Made by a program: the position numbers and the translations under genes
Notes under the pieces: model-generated
What the model saw: only the letters and a program-made list of their open reading frames with translations
Told to the model about the DNA's origin: nothing
Databases searched by the model: none
Assembly (NCBI GenBank): GCA_017537045.1
Contig: JAFYLN010000162.1
Span: 1 to 11,620 of the forward strand
DNA length: 11,620 nucleotides
Reading direction: 5' to 3'
Source: Oscillospiraceae bacterium
Lineage (GTDB): Bacteria > Bacillota_A > Clostridia > Oscillospirales > Oscillospiraceae
In this document: one piece after another, positions 6,669 through 11,620 of the stretch
Layout: every line of letters begins with the position of its first letter
Position numbering within the stretch: the stretch's first letter is position 1

Positions 6669-7673
6669 TCATGCCAGAGATTCTTCCAGCGCCTGAATGT
6701 TTTTTTCCAGATCAGGTACCAGCACGGACATACCGCCGATGGTCTGATAGGAATAGCCGCCATCGACCGGAATCGCCTGCGTCCGGAGCTGTGCCGAAGC
6801 CAGCATGGGAAACAGAGTCAATGCATAGCCCGTCATATCGGATTTGGAGATATCCGTGGTGATCATGGGGGTAATTTCCCGCATCAATTGCAGCATTTCC
6901 TTCAAATTTTTGCTCTTGTAGGTATCGACCAGCACATTCAAAAGCTTCCGCTGGCGGTTCGTCCGGCTGAAATCGCCATCTACATCATAACGGTCACGGG
7001 CATAGGTCAACGCCTGCTCACCATTGAGCAAGTGCGTACCCTCTGTAAAGCTGCAGCCAGGCAGATGCTTGTTGATATAGGCTGCCTCTGCCGCCGTCAG
7101 ATCCATGGTTATACCGCCCAGCATGTCAATGATCTGCTCAAAACGGCTGAAATCCACCTGAATATTTCCATCGACCTCGATCCCGAAATTTTCATGGAGG
7201 GTTTCATTCAAAAGCTCCGTTCCGCCGAAGTTGAACGCCGCATTGATGCGGTTTCGCTTATGACCCGGGATTTTGACGTACAGATCACGCAGAAATGATG
7301 TCATGGTAATGGTGTCACTTTTCTTATTAAAAGTACAAAGAATGATCGTGTCGGATCTTGCACTGCTCTGTGCAGCATTATCCTGACCGATCAGCAGAAT
7401 GTTGACGATTTCTTTTTCATCATTTTCCATCTGTGGCAGGCTGAAATCCACTTCTGTGGTCTGAAATGTGGGTTCTTTTTCTGCGGTCGTGATCTGCTCC
7501 AACGACACGACAGGATTCGTCGGCACCGGTTCTGCTATTTCTGACGTATTTAACGTATCCTTCGGATATGCGGCTCCGGTAATCATCAGCACCAGCAGGA
7601 CACCTGCTGCCCCATACAGCAGCGTCCGGCCGGCATGGTGATTTTCTGGTATTCTGAATGGTCTTTTTCGCAC
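6669..7673 (-). CDS. LytR-CpsA-Psr (LCP) family cell-wall glycopolymer ligase
   Basis: LCP proteins transfer teichoic acids, capsule or other glycopolymers from undecaprenyl-phosphate carriers to peptidoglycan at the outer membrane face. This 334-residue protein has a short basic cytoplasmic tail, one membrane helix (about 15-36), a Thr/Pro/Glu linker and the catalytic domain from about residue 88. Diagnostic blocks are NILLIGQDN, ARSDTIIL (R106, D108), SFLRDLYVKIPG (R129, D130), NRINAAFNFGG, VDFSRFEQIIDMLGGI and LTYARDRYDVDGDFSRTNRQR, which hold the arginines that bind the pyrophosphate. The start is GTG at 7673, because AGGAGG (7681-7686) lies 7 nt upstream; a GTG at 7694 in the same frame lies on the far side of that site. 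It faces the solenoid gene tail to tail. Which polymer it handles is not evident. Confidence 0.9.
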   Translation of the reverse strand: MRKRPFRIPENHHAGRTLLYGAAGVLLVLMITGAAYPKDTLNTSEIAEPVPTNPVVSLEQITTAEKEPTFQTTEVDFSLPQMENDEKEIVNILLIGQDNAAQSSARSDTIILCTFNKKSDTITMTSFLRDLYVKIPGHKRNRINAAFNFGGTELLNETLHENFGIEVDGNIQVDFSRFEQIIDMLGGITMDLTAAEAAYINKHLPGCSFTEGTHLLNGEQALTYARDRYDVDGDFSRTNRQRKLLNVLVDTYKSKNLKEMLQLMREITPMITTDISKSDMTGYALTLFPMLASAQLRTQAIPVDGGYSYQTIGGMSVLVPDLEKNIQALEESLA

Positions 7674-7743
7674 AATTCTACCTCCTGCATCCACATTCTA
7701 TTGCAAGTTTTGCCCATTTTGGCGTAACTATGTATGCGATGCA

Positions 7744-7772
7744 AAAATAGCATATGCGGCTTCCATTTGCAA
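7744..7772 (-). promoter_or_regulatory. Probable promoter of the LCP gene
   Basis: Read on the minus strand, TTGCAA (7767-7772) and TATTTT (7744-7749) are separated by 17 bp, with TGC directly before the -10 (extended -10). This is the same -35 and TGC design as the promoter at 185-214. Transcription would start near 7737, giving a leader of about 64 nt. Confidence 0.55.
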
Positions 7773-7818
7773 TTGAATCGGGCGCAGAAGATTTCGCTTT
7801 GTCTCGACCATACAACAG

Positions 7819-7850
7819 CAAAAGCCTGCCGACGAGCCGGCAGGCTTTTG
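7819..7850 (-). terminator. Terminator of the htrA gene
   Basis: A perfect 13-bp GC-rich stem (7819-7831 with 7838-7850) with a 6-base loop ends in TTTTG on both strands. It lies 10 nt beyond the htrA stop on the minus strand, between htrA and the LCP promoter, and should isolate the two genes. Confidence 0.8.
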
Positions 7851-7860
7851 ATACGTTTTA

Positions 7861-9384
7861 TTAACCTTTGTCGCCAAAGAAAGGTGCAAAGTAGTTGTAC
7901 CAGTCGTCATAGCTGCCTTCCTGCGGCATCTGGCCGTTGCCGGGGACGGTGGTCTCGGTGGATGCCTCCTCCTGAGGCTTTTCATCCAGCGTGATATCCA
8001 GAATCAGCTCCGCACCGCCGCGGTAGACGGTGATGGTGGTAATCTCACCGGCCTTGAACTTGCGCAGTGCCTTAGTCAGCTCGCTGACATTTTTGACCTT
8101 GTGCTCGCCAAGGGCAACGATGATGTCCTTGACCTGCAGGCCGGCCTTCTCGGCGCAGTTGCCAGGGGTAACCTCCCGCACATAGGCGCCTGTGGGCAGG
8201 CCGTAGAAAGAAGCGGTGGCAGAATCCATATCGCTGACCATGACACCCAGATAGGCACTGTTGATATAGCCGTAGTTCATCAGGTCATTGACCAGCGGCA
8301 TGACATCATCAATGGGAATTGCAAATCCGATACCCTCGATGGATGCGCCGGAAGAGGAATTACCGGAATACTTGGCCGTGGTAATGCCGACAACTTCGCC
8401 CTGACTGTTGAACAGAGGTCCGCCGGAGTTACCGGAGTTGATGGCAGCATCGGTCTGGATCATGTTGATGGTCGTGCCATCGGTGGTCACGTCGCGCTCC
8501 TTGGCGCTGACGTAGCCAACGGTCAGGGTAGAGGTCAGCTCGCCCAAGGGGTTGCCGATGGCAACGACCTGATCGCCCACACCCAGAGCGGTGCTGGAAC
8601 CGATGGTAACAGCCTGCAAGGTTACGTCCTCTTCGATTTTCAGCAGAGCCACATCGTTGGTGGAATCGGAACCGATGACTTTTGCCTGATATTCCGTGCC
8701 ATCGTGCATGGTGATGGTAACCTTGGTCGCTTTATCCACCACATGGTGGTTGGTGACCACATAGCCGTCCTCGGTAATCACGAAGCCGGAGCCGCTGGAT
8801 GTGGCTGTGGAAGTCTGGCCAAATACGGCAGTGGTCATTTCCGCGGTGATCAGCACCACGGACTGAACATTCTGCTGATAGATCGCACCGGGAGAGGTAA
8901 CATACTGGGGATAGGCAGGGACGGTGTCAGGATACGTCTTGAATGCATCAATCTGCGCCTGCATCTCATCGATCTGTTTTCCAAGTGAGAGCATCATGCC
9001 ATTCGTTCTGGATTCCCATTTCTGATTGACCAGCGCAGCGGTAATACCGCAGCTGCCTGCTACAACAGCCAGTGCCAGAACCGCACACAGAACTGTCTTC
9101 CATGCTTTGCCGCCAGCCTTTTTCTGCTTCTTCGGCTTGGCAGGTTCCTGCGGCGGAATGGGAGGCACATAGGTATTCTGGGGACGGTAAGGCTCAGCCT
9201 CTGGCTGCACCTGTTGCATCACATAAGGAGAATTGGCAAAGGGAGATTCCTTGCGGCCTGCGCCGGTGCCATGGTAGGGCTGCTGGTAAGGACTTGTCTG
9301 ATATACAGGCTGAACAGGTTCCTGCGGTACATCTTCCCATGCAGTCTGCTCCTGCTGCATTTCTTCATTTTCGTAGTTTTCCAT
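7861..9384 (-). CDS. htrA: HtrA/DegP-type membrane-anchored serine protease
   Basis: This 507-residue S1C protease degrades or refolds damaged proteins at the outer face of the membrane. In order: a long Pro/Gln/Glu/Tyr-rich cytoplasmic region (1-85), a lysine cluster, a membrane helix (about 96-118), a short coiled stretch (131-150), the trypsin-like domain (about 165-365) and one PDZ domain (about 377-466). The catalytic triad is intact: H214 in TNHHVV, D244 in TNDVALLKI, S320 in GNSGGPLF. GIGFAIPID (351-359) is the usual end of the protease domain. The tail (470-507) is acidic and ends in aromatic residues (DDWYNYFAPFFG). AAGGAGG (9393-9399) precedes the ATG by 8 nt. The 120-nt leader holds two hairpins that could regulate it. 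One PDZ domain and an N-terminal anchor are typical of Gram-positive HtrA. Confidence 0.95.
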   Translation of the reverse strand: MENYENEEMQQEQTAWEDVPQEPVQPVYQTSPYQQPYHGTGAGRKESPFANSPYVMQQVQPEAEPYRPQNTYVPPIPPQEPAKPKKQKKAGGKAWKTVLCAVLALAVVAGSCGITAALVNQKWESRTNGMMLSLGKQIDEMQAQIDAFKTYPDTVPAYPQYVTSPGAIYQQNVQSVVLITAEMTTAVFGQTSTATSSGSGFVITEDGYVVTNHHVVDKATKVTITMHDGTEYQAKVIGSDSTNDVALLKIEEDVTLQAVTIGSSTALGVGDQVVAIGNPLGELTSTLTVGYVSAKERDVTTDGTTINMIQTDAAINSGNSGGPLFNSQGEVVGITTAKYSGNSSSGASIEGIGFAIPIDDVMPLVNDLMNYGYINSAYLGVMVSDMDSATASFYGLPTGAYVREVTPGNCAEKAGLQVKDIIVALGEHKVKNVSELTKALRKFKAGEITTITVYRGGAELILDITLDEKPQEEASTETTVPGNGQMPQEGSYDDWYNYFAPFFGDKG

Positions 9385-9414
9385 ATTTTGCGCCTCCTTG
9401 GGCTTTTTCTTTTA

Positions 9415-9492
9415 TCATAAGCGTCACTTATGAAAAAACTGTGTACAGCAATAAAAACTTTTTTGAAGGGAAACTGAAAAAAACTTCAGTTT
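9415..9492 (-). promoter_or_regulatory. htrA leader with two dyads
   Basis: Within the htrA leader there is a perfect 7-bp inverted repeat TCATAAG/CTTATGA (9415-9421 with 9427-9433, 5-base spacer) about 30 nt before the start codon. There is also an 8-bp hairpin AAACTGAA/TTCAGTTT (9471-9478 with 9485-9492). Neither matches the CIRCE or CtsR operators known from Firmicutes stress genes. They may be an operator and an RNA structure, respectively; only the symmetry is seen. Confidence 0.45.
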
Positions 9493-9511
9493 TTCTTTGT
9501 ATTTCCTACAT

Positions 9512-9540
9512 ATCATAACGGTTTTCGTCTTTTCCGTCAA
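9512..9540 (-). promoter_or_regulatory. Promoter of htrA
   Basis: On the minus strand TTGACG (9535-9540), a 17-bp spacer and TATGAT (9512-9517) form a near-consensus housekeeping promoter. It lies directly after the terminator of the upstream DUF1540 gene, so htrA is probably transcribed on its own from near 9505. Confidence 0.8.
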
Positions 9541-9556
9541 GGGGCAGGATAAAAGA

Positions 9557-9584
9557 AAATGCGGCAGCTTTTGCCGCCGCATTT
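9557..9584 (-). terminator. Terminator of the DUF1540 gene
   Basis: A 12-bp stem (9557-9568 with 9573-9584) has one position that is a mismatch in plus-strand RNA but a G-U pair in minus-strand RNA. In the minus direction it runs into TTTTCTTTTAT. Together with its place 7 nt after the DUF1540 stop, this assigns it to the minus strand. Confidence 0.8.
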
Positions 9585-9590
9585 GACTCT

Positions 9591-9758
9591 TTACTTCTTG
9601 CGGAAGGACTTGCAGTCGGTGCACTGATCCTGAGTAGGATTACTTTCATGAGTACCTACCAGAATACGGTCCAGAGAGCAGTAGTTCTCAGTATCGCAGT
9701 GGTATGCGCAGGACTGAACGGTGCATTCGATGCACTTGTTTGCATTACAGTTCATCAT
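9591..9758 (-). CDS. Small cysteine-rich DUF1540 protein
   Basis: This 55-residue protein is easily missed because of its size. It reads MMNCNANKCIECTVQSC and continues through YHCDTENYCSLDRILVGTHE to a CTDCKSFRKK end. Eight cysteines occur at 4, 9, 12, 17, 21, 27, 46 and 49. The order of CxVxxC, YHC, a central YCSLDRI strand and a terminal CxDCxSF matches DUF1540, a small metal-binding-looking family of Firmicutes, some of whose members are linked with spores. Its function is unknown. AGGAGG (9764-9769) precedes the first ATG by 5 nt and the second ATG (9755) by 8 nt, so either may be used. It has its own terminator and stands alone ahead of htrA. I saw no convincing promoter. Confidence 0.85.
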   Translation of the reverse strand: MMNCNANKCIECTVQSCAYHCDTENYCSLDRILVGTHESNPTQDQCTDCKSFRKK

Positions 9759-9836
9759 TCTTTCCTCCTTCTTTTGGATTCGGCTTTAGTATGGCTGTTG
9801 CCGCACAAAAGAAACATGGGAAAGTTTTCCTTTTCG

Positions 9837-9865
9837 TTGCTTTTTCGATAACCGCATGATATGAT
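9837..9865 (+). promoter_or_regulatory. Probable promoter of rpe operon
   Basis: TTGCTT (9837-9842), a 17-bp spacer and TATGAT (9860-9865) with TGA just before the -10 form an extended -10 promoter. Transcription would start near 9872. The next gene on this strand is rpe at 10084, so the leader would be about 210 nt and would include the whole repeat element at 9911-10016. Confidence 0.6.
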
Positions 9866-9910
9866 AGGAGAAATAAATTGATGTTTATCACGCTGTGTGC
9901 CGTGGATAAC

Positions 9911-10016
9911 GTAGGGGCGACCATTGGTCGCCCGCGCAGAGAAATGTTACGATTTCGCCGAAAACCAATGCGAATTCGTAATGCTGTACCGCCGGGCGGC
10001 TGATAGCCGCCCCTAC
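9911..10016. repeat. 106-bp MITE-like element with hairpin ends
   Basis: The ends are exact 9-bp inverted repeats, GTAGGGGCG (9911-9919) and CGCCCCTAC (10008-10016). Each end also folds on itself: 9915-9922 pairs with 9926-9933, and 9994-10001 with 10005-10012, both 8 bp with 3-base loops. Inside, TTACGATTTCG (9947-9957) and CGAATTCGTAA (9971-9981) are inverted with 10 of 11 matches. So the element is nested palindromes throughout, with no gene; a 41-codon frame across it looks spurious. It lies between the rpe promoter and rpe. Such GTAGGGGCG-ended elements resemble repeats dispersed in Clostridia genomes; I could not count copies. Confidence 0.75.
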
Positions 10017-10038
10017 ACGCACAATCGAAAGAGAGCGG

Positions 10039-10054
10039 CAAACTGAAATTTGAT
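10039..10054 (+). repeat. 16-bp direct repeat, copy 2 (copy 1 at 146-161)
   Basis: CAAACTGAAATTTGAT occurs here and identically at 146-161. In both places it begins 16-23 nt after a structured inverted-repeat element and precedes a gene start. The flanks share a GCRC/GCGGC-like lead. It may be part of a longer repeat module or a regulatory site. Confidence 0.6.
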
Positions 10055-10083
10055 TAAATCTTCACACGTCAGGAGGATTCACT

Positions 10084-10734
10084 ATGGCAAAAATTGCACC
10101 TTCTATTTTGTCCGCCGATTTTGTAAATCTGGAGCGGGATATTCGTGCGCTGGGTGATAACGGCGCGGACTTTGTTCATGTGGATGTCATGGACGGTATT
10201 TTCGTGCCCAATATTACCATCGGCATCCCCGTAGTCGCTGCTATTCGGAAGATTACCGATCTGCCCCTGGACGTGCATCTGATGATCGACCGTCCCGTGC
10301 GCTATGTGGAGGACTTTGTCAAGGCCGGTGCTGACTATCTGACCATCCACATTGAAGCCGACCAGCCCCAGAATACACTGGAAGCCCTCGACAAAATCCA
10401 TGCCCTCGGCTGCAGGGCAGGCATCGTACTCAAGCCAAAAACCCCCGCAGAAGCTGCAATCCCCTATCTGGAAAAGTGCGACATGATCCTGGTCATGACC
10501 GTGGAACCGGGCTTCGGCGGCCAGAAGTTCATGGCGGACATGATGCCCAAGGTAGCCCAGCTGCGGGAGTGGATGGATGACATCAACCCCGATTGCATGA
10601 TCGAGGTGGACGGCGGTGTGGACAGCGTGACCCATGCCACCTGCAAGGAAGCAGGCGCGGAAGTGCTGGTGGCCGGCTCTGCCTACTTCAAGGCGGAGGA
10701 TAAGGCGGAATTTGCAAAATTGATCCAAAGCTGA
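10084..10734 (+). CDS. rpe: Ribulose-phosphate 3-epimerase
   Basis: The enzyme interconverts D-ribulose 5-phosphate and D-xylulose 5-phosphate in the pentose phosphate pathway. The 216-residue TIM-barrel protein has all key positions. IAPSILSADF (4-13) carries S8. H32 and D34 in VHVDVMDG, H65 in DVHLMI and D176 in EVDGGV are the metal and acid-base residues. TVEPGFGGQKF (139-149) and GGVD with VAGSAYF (197-202) make the phosphate-binding loops. Length is normal. AGGAGG (10071-10076) lies 7 nt before the ATG. The DUF2087 gene follows after 24 nt and is probably cotranscribed. The leader from the predicted promoter contains a repeat element. Confidence 0.97.
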   Translation: MAKIAPSILSADFVNLERDIRALGDNGADFVHVDVMDGIFVPNITIGIPVVAAIRKITDLPLDVHLMIDRPVRYVEDFVKAGADYLTIHIEADQPQNTLEALDKIHALGCRAGIVLKPKTPAEAAIPYLEKCDMILVMTVEPGFGGQKFMADMMPKVAQLREWMDDINPDCMIEVDGGVDSVTHATCKEAGAEVLVAGSAYFKAEDKAEFAKLIQS

Positions 10735-10758
10735 TTTCCAAAATGGAGGGGGAAATAT

Positions 10759-11049
10759 ATGAAAGAAAAACTCAAAAGCTTCCTTGATGACCGGGGAAGA
10801 TTAACAGCTTTCCCCGCCAAGCGAAAGATGAAGATCGTCGCTCTTTTTTACCTTGCCGGTAAATTCGAAAGCGGTAGGATTTACTCTGAGATGGAGATCA
10901 ATAGCATCCTGCTGGACTGGCACACCTTTGGTGACCCCGCTACGCTACGCCGGGAATTGTATGATTATTATTTCCTTGACCGCAGTGTCGATAGCCGGAG
11001 CTACCAGCTCAGTTCTAAGCCACCTAAGCCGGAAGATTTCGACTTATAA
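10759..11049 (+). CDS. DUF2087 domain-containing small protein
   Basis: This 96-residue protein matches the DUF2087 pattern. FPAKRKMKIVALFYLAGKFE (18-37) is followed by GRIYSEMEINSILLDWH (39-55), then DPATLRRELYDYYFLDR (59-75) and a short beta-like SRSYQL. In larger proteins this domain often follows an ArsR-like or other helix-turn-helix, and it looks like a small winged-helix fold. Here it stands alone, so it may be a regulator or an adaptor; function is not established. GGAGGGGG (10745-10752) is 6 nt before the ATG. The gap of 24 nt to rpe supports one operon, closed by the hairpin at 11061-11091. A link to pentose phosphate metabolism is not implied by sequence. Confidence 0.85.
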   Translation: MKEKLKSFLDDRGRLTAFPAKRKMKIVALFYLAGKFESGRIYSEMEINSILLDWHTFGDPATLRRELYDYYFLDRSVDSRSYQLSSKPPKPEDFDL

Positions 11050-11060
11050 CGTATGTTTCC

Positions 11061-11091
11061 GGGAGGGTCACTGACCCTCCCCTACTTTTTT
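11061..11091 (+). terminator. Terminator formed from a solo repeat-family hairpin
   Basis: GGGAGGGTC pairs perfectly with GACCCTCCC (11061-11069 with 11073-11081, loop ACT). The stem is followed by CTAC and six T residues (11086-11091). It lies 11 nt after the DUF2087 stop. The stem plus CCCCTAC boundary (11079-11085) repeats the design of the right end of the element at 9911-10016, so the terminator may descend from such a repeat. Confidence 0.7.
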
Positions 11092-11112
11092 CCGGGAGTT
11101 TTGGGATTGTAA

Positions 11113-11141
11113 TTGACAAGTCCCCCCGTTAATTGTATAAT
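11113..11141 (+). promoter_or_regulatory. Consensus promoter of the Fe-S scaffold gene
   Basis: TTGACA (11113-11118), exactly 17 bp, and TATAAT (11136-11141) are a perfect match to the housekeeping sigma consensus. Transcription would start near 11148. This fits the strongly biased codon choice of the gene behind it (GGT, ATC, CTG, ACC), pointing to high expression. Confidence 0.88.
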
Positions 11142-11147
11142 ATATGA

Positions 11148-11200
11148 GGAAAATCCCGGTTTTCCAAACAAGTAAATCCAAAGGCGGAGAAACCGCCTTT
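11148..11200 (+). promoter_or_regulatory. Two-hairpin leader of the Fe-S scaffold gene
   Basis: GGAAAA/TTTTCC (11148-11153 with 11160-11165) makes a 6-bp stem-loop right at the predicted 5' end of the mRNA. AAAGGCGG/CCGCCTTT (11180-11187 with 11193-11200) makes a second perfect 8-bp stem a few bases before the ribosome site (AAGGA, 11208-11212). Neither has a long U tail, so they look more like stabilising or translation-control elements than a terminator. No known riboswitch class is recognised. Confidence 0.5.
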
Positions 11201-11220
11201 TGAAAGAAAGGAAATTTGCC

Positions 11221-11620
11221 ATGATTTATAGTGCAGAAGTACAGCATATGTGCTCCGTGGCCAAGGGTGCCTATCACGGTCCCGCTCCCATCCCCGAAGA
11301 GGGCAAGTGGGTTCAGGCCAAGCAGATCTCTGACATCAGCGGTTTTACCCACGGTATCGGCTGGTGCGCTCCCCAGCAGGGTTGCTGCAAGCTGACCCTG
11401 AACGTCAAGGAAGGTATCATCGAAGAGGCTCTGGTCGAGACTCTGGGCTGCTCCGGCATGACCCACTCCGCCGCTATGGCTTCCGAGATCCTGATCGGTA
11501 AGACCATTCTGGAAGCTCTGAACACTGACCTTGTCTGTGACGCTATCAACACCGCTATGCGCGAACTGTTCCTGCAGATCGTTTACGGCCGTACCCAGTC
11601 CGCATTCTCCGAAGACGGTC
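11221..11620 (+). CDS. NifU-like iron-sulfur cluster assembly scaffold protein (partial)
   Basis: The gene begins at the ATG and stays open to the window edge (133 codons seen; 3' end missing). The protein MIYSAEVQHMCSVAKGAYHG, continuing to GWCAPQQGCCKL (48-58), then ETLGCSGMTHSAAMASEIL (73-91), resembles the NifU N-terminal scaffold fold. C55/C56 stand where the first cluster-binding Cys is expected, and C77 in GCSGMTHSAAM replaces the usual GCAIS-type motif; further cysteines are C11, C49 and C106. Anaerobic Clostridia commonly carry this divergent scaffold next to a gene for a GGGtGRT protein, expected just downstream but outside the window. The role in Fe-S cluster delivery is inferred from similarity. 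AAGGA at 11208-11212 is the ribosome site. Confidence 0.82.
   Translation, partial: MIYSAEVQHMCSVAKGAYHGPAPIPEEGKWVQAKQISDISGFTHGIGWCAPQQGCCKLTLNVKEGIIEEALVETLGCSGMTHSAAMASEILIGKTILEALNTDLVCDAINTAMRELFLQIVYGRTQSAFSEDG

Noticed and set aside
6645..7298. Plus-strand frame opposite the LCP gene
   Set aside because: The LCP motifs on the minus strand are unambiguous; the plus frame also begins inside the terminator hairpin.
8101..8988. Plus-strand 295-codon glycine-rich frame opposite htrA
   Set aside because: It mirrors the htrA catalytic and PDZ domains; the triad on the minus strand settles the coding strand.
9892..10017. Short plus-strand frame with AGGAG upstream, running through the repeat element
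   Set aside because: It consists almost entirely of the palindromic element and shows no protein-like pattern; more likely leader RNA.
10069..10728. Minus-strand frame opposite rpe
   Set aside because: The epimerase active-site residues are all present on the plus strand.
11100..11220. Known riboswitch or T-box ahead of the Fe-S scaffold gene
   Set aside because: The leader is only about 73 nt and lacks recognisable conserved cores such as a T-box or a THF riboswitch.

Overview
The window looks like chromosome of a gut-type Clostridia member, probably Oscillospiraceae/Ruminococcaceae. The reasons are mid-range GC, strong AGGAGG ribosome sites, several small Firmicutes protein families (DUF1540, DUF2087, probably DUF6472), and a NifU-like scaffold of the type common in anaerobic Clostridia. 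Short, highly structured intergenic inverted repeats of the kind scattered through such genomes are also present. The taxonomic call is inference from family content, not from a marker gene. I see no rRNA, tRNA, CRISPR array, phage gene or transposase.

Layout. Bases 1-243 hold a 123-bp inverted-repeat element and then an extended -10 promoter. Bases 244-5227 carry seven same-strand genes that overlap or nearly touch: a membrane-anchored XRE regulator, 5-formyltetrahydrofolate cyclo-ligase, a small membrane protein, a DUF1643 protein, a YfcE-like phosphodiesterase, a 58-residue four-cysteine protein, and a large lipoprotein with an HExxH metallopeptidase-like C-terminus. The run ends at a strong terminator (5284-5325) and reads as one translationally coupled operon. 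Bases 5420-6622 encode a secreted, acidic repeat protein with a likely beta-solenoid. It converges, through a shared hairpin, on an LCP-family cell-wall glycopolymer ligase (6669-7673, minus).

Bases 7861-9384 (minus) encode an HtrA-type membrane serine protease with its own consensus-like promoter. Upstream of it, also on the minus strand, is a 55-residue DUF1540 cysteine-rich protein (9591-9758). Bases 9771-10083 contain a plus-strand promoter, a 106-bp inverted-repeat element lying between that promoter and the next gene, and then rpe (10084-10734) with a DUF2087 gene. Their terminator hairpin looks like a solo copy of the same repeat family. The window ends inside a NifU-like Fe-S scaffold gene (from 11221) driven by a perfect-consensus promoter and a structured leader.

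Functionally, much of the centre is envelope biology: LCP ligase, HtrA quality control, a secreted solenoid and a surface metalloprotease-like lipoprotein. These sit beside housekeeping metabolism (folate salvage, pentose phosphate epimerase, Fe-S assembly). Nothing forms an obvious defence or mobile system. The most unusual material is the lipoprotein-tailed seven-gene operon, the solenoid protein, and the way repeat elements sit in promoters, leaders and a terminator.
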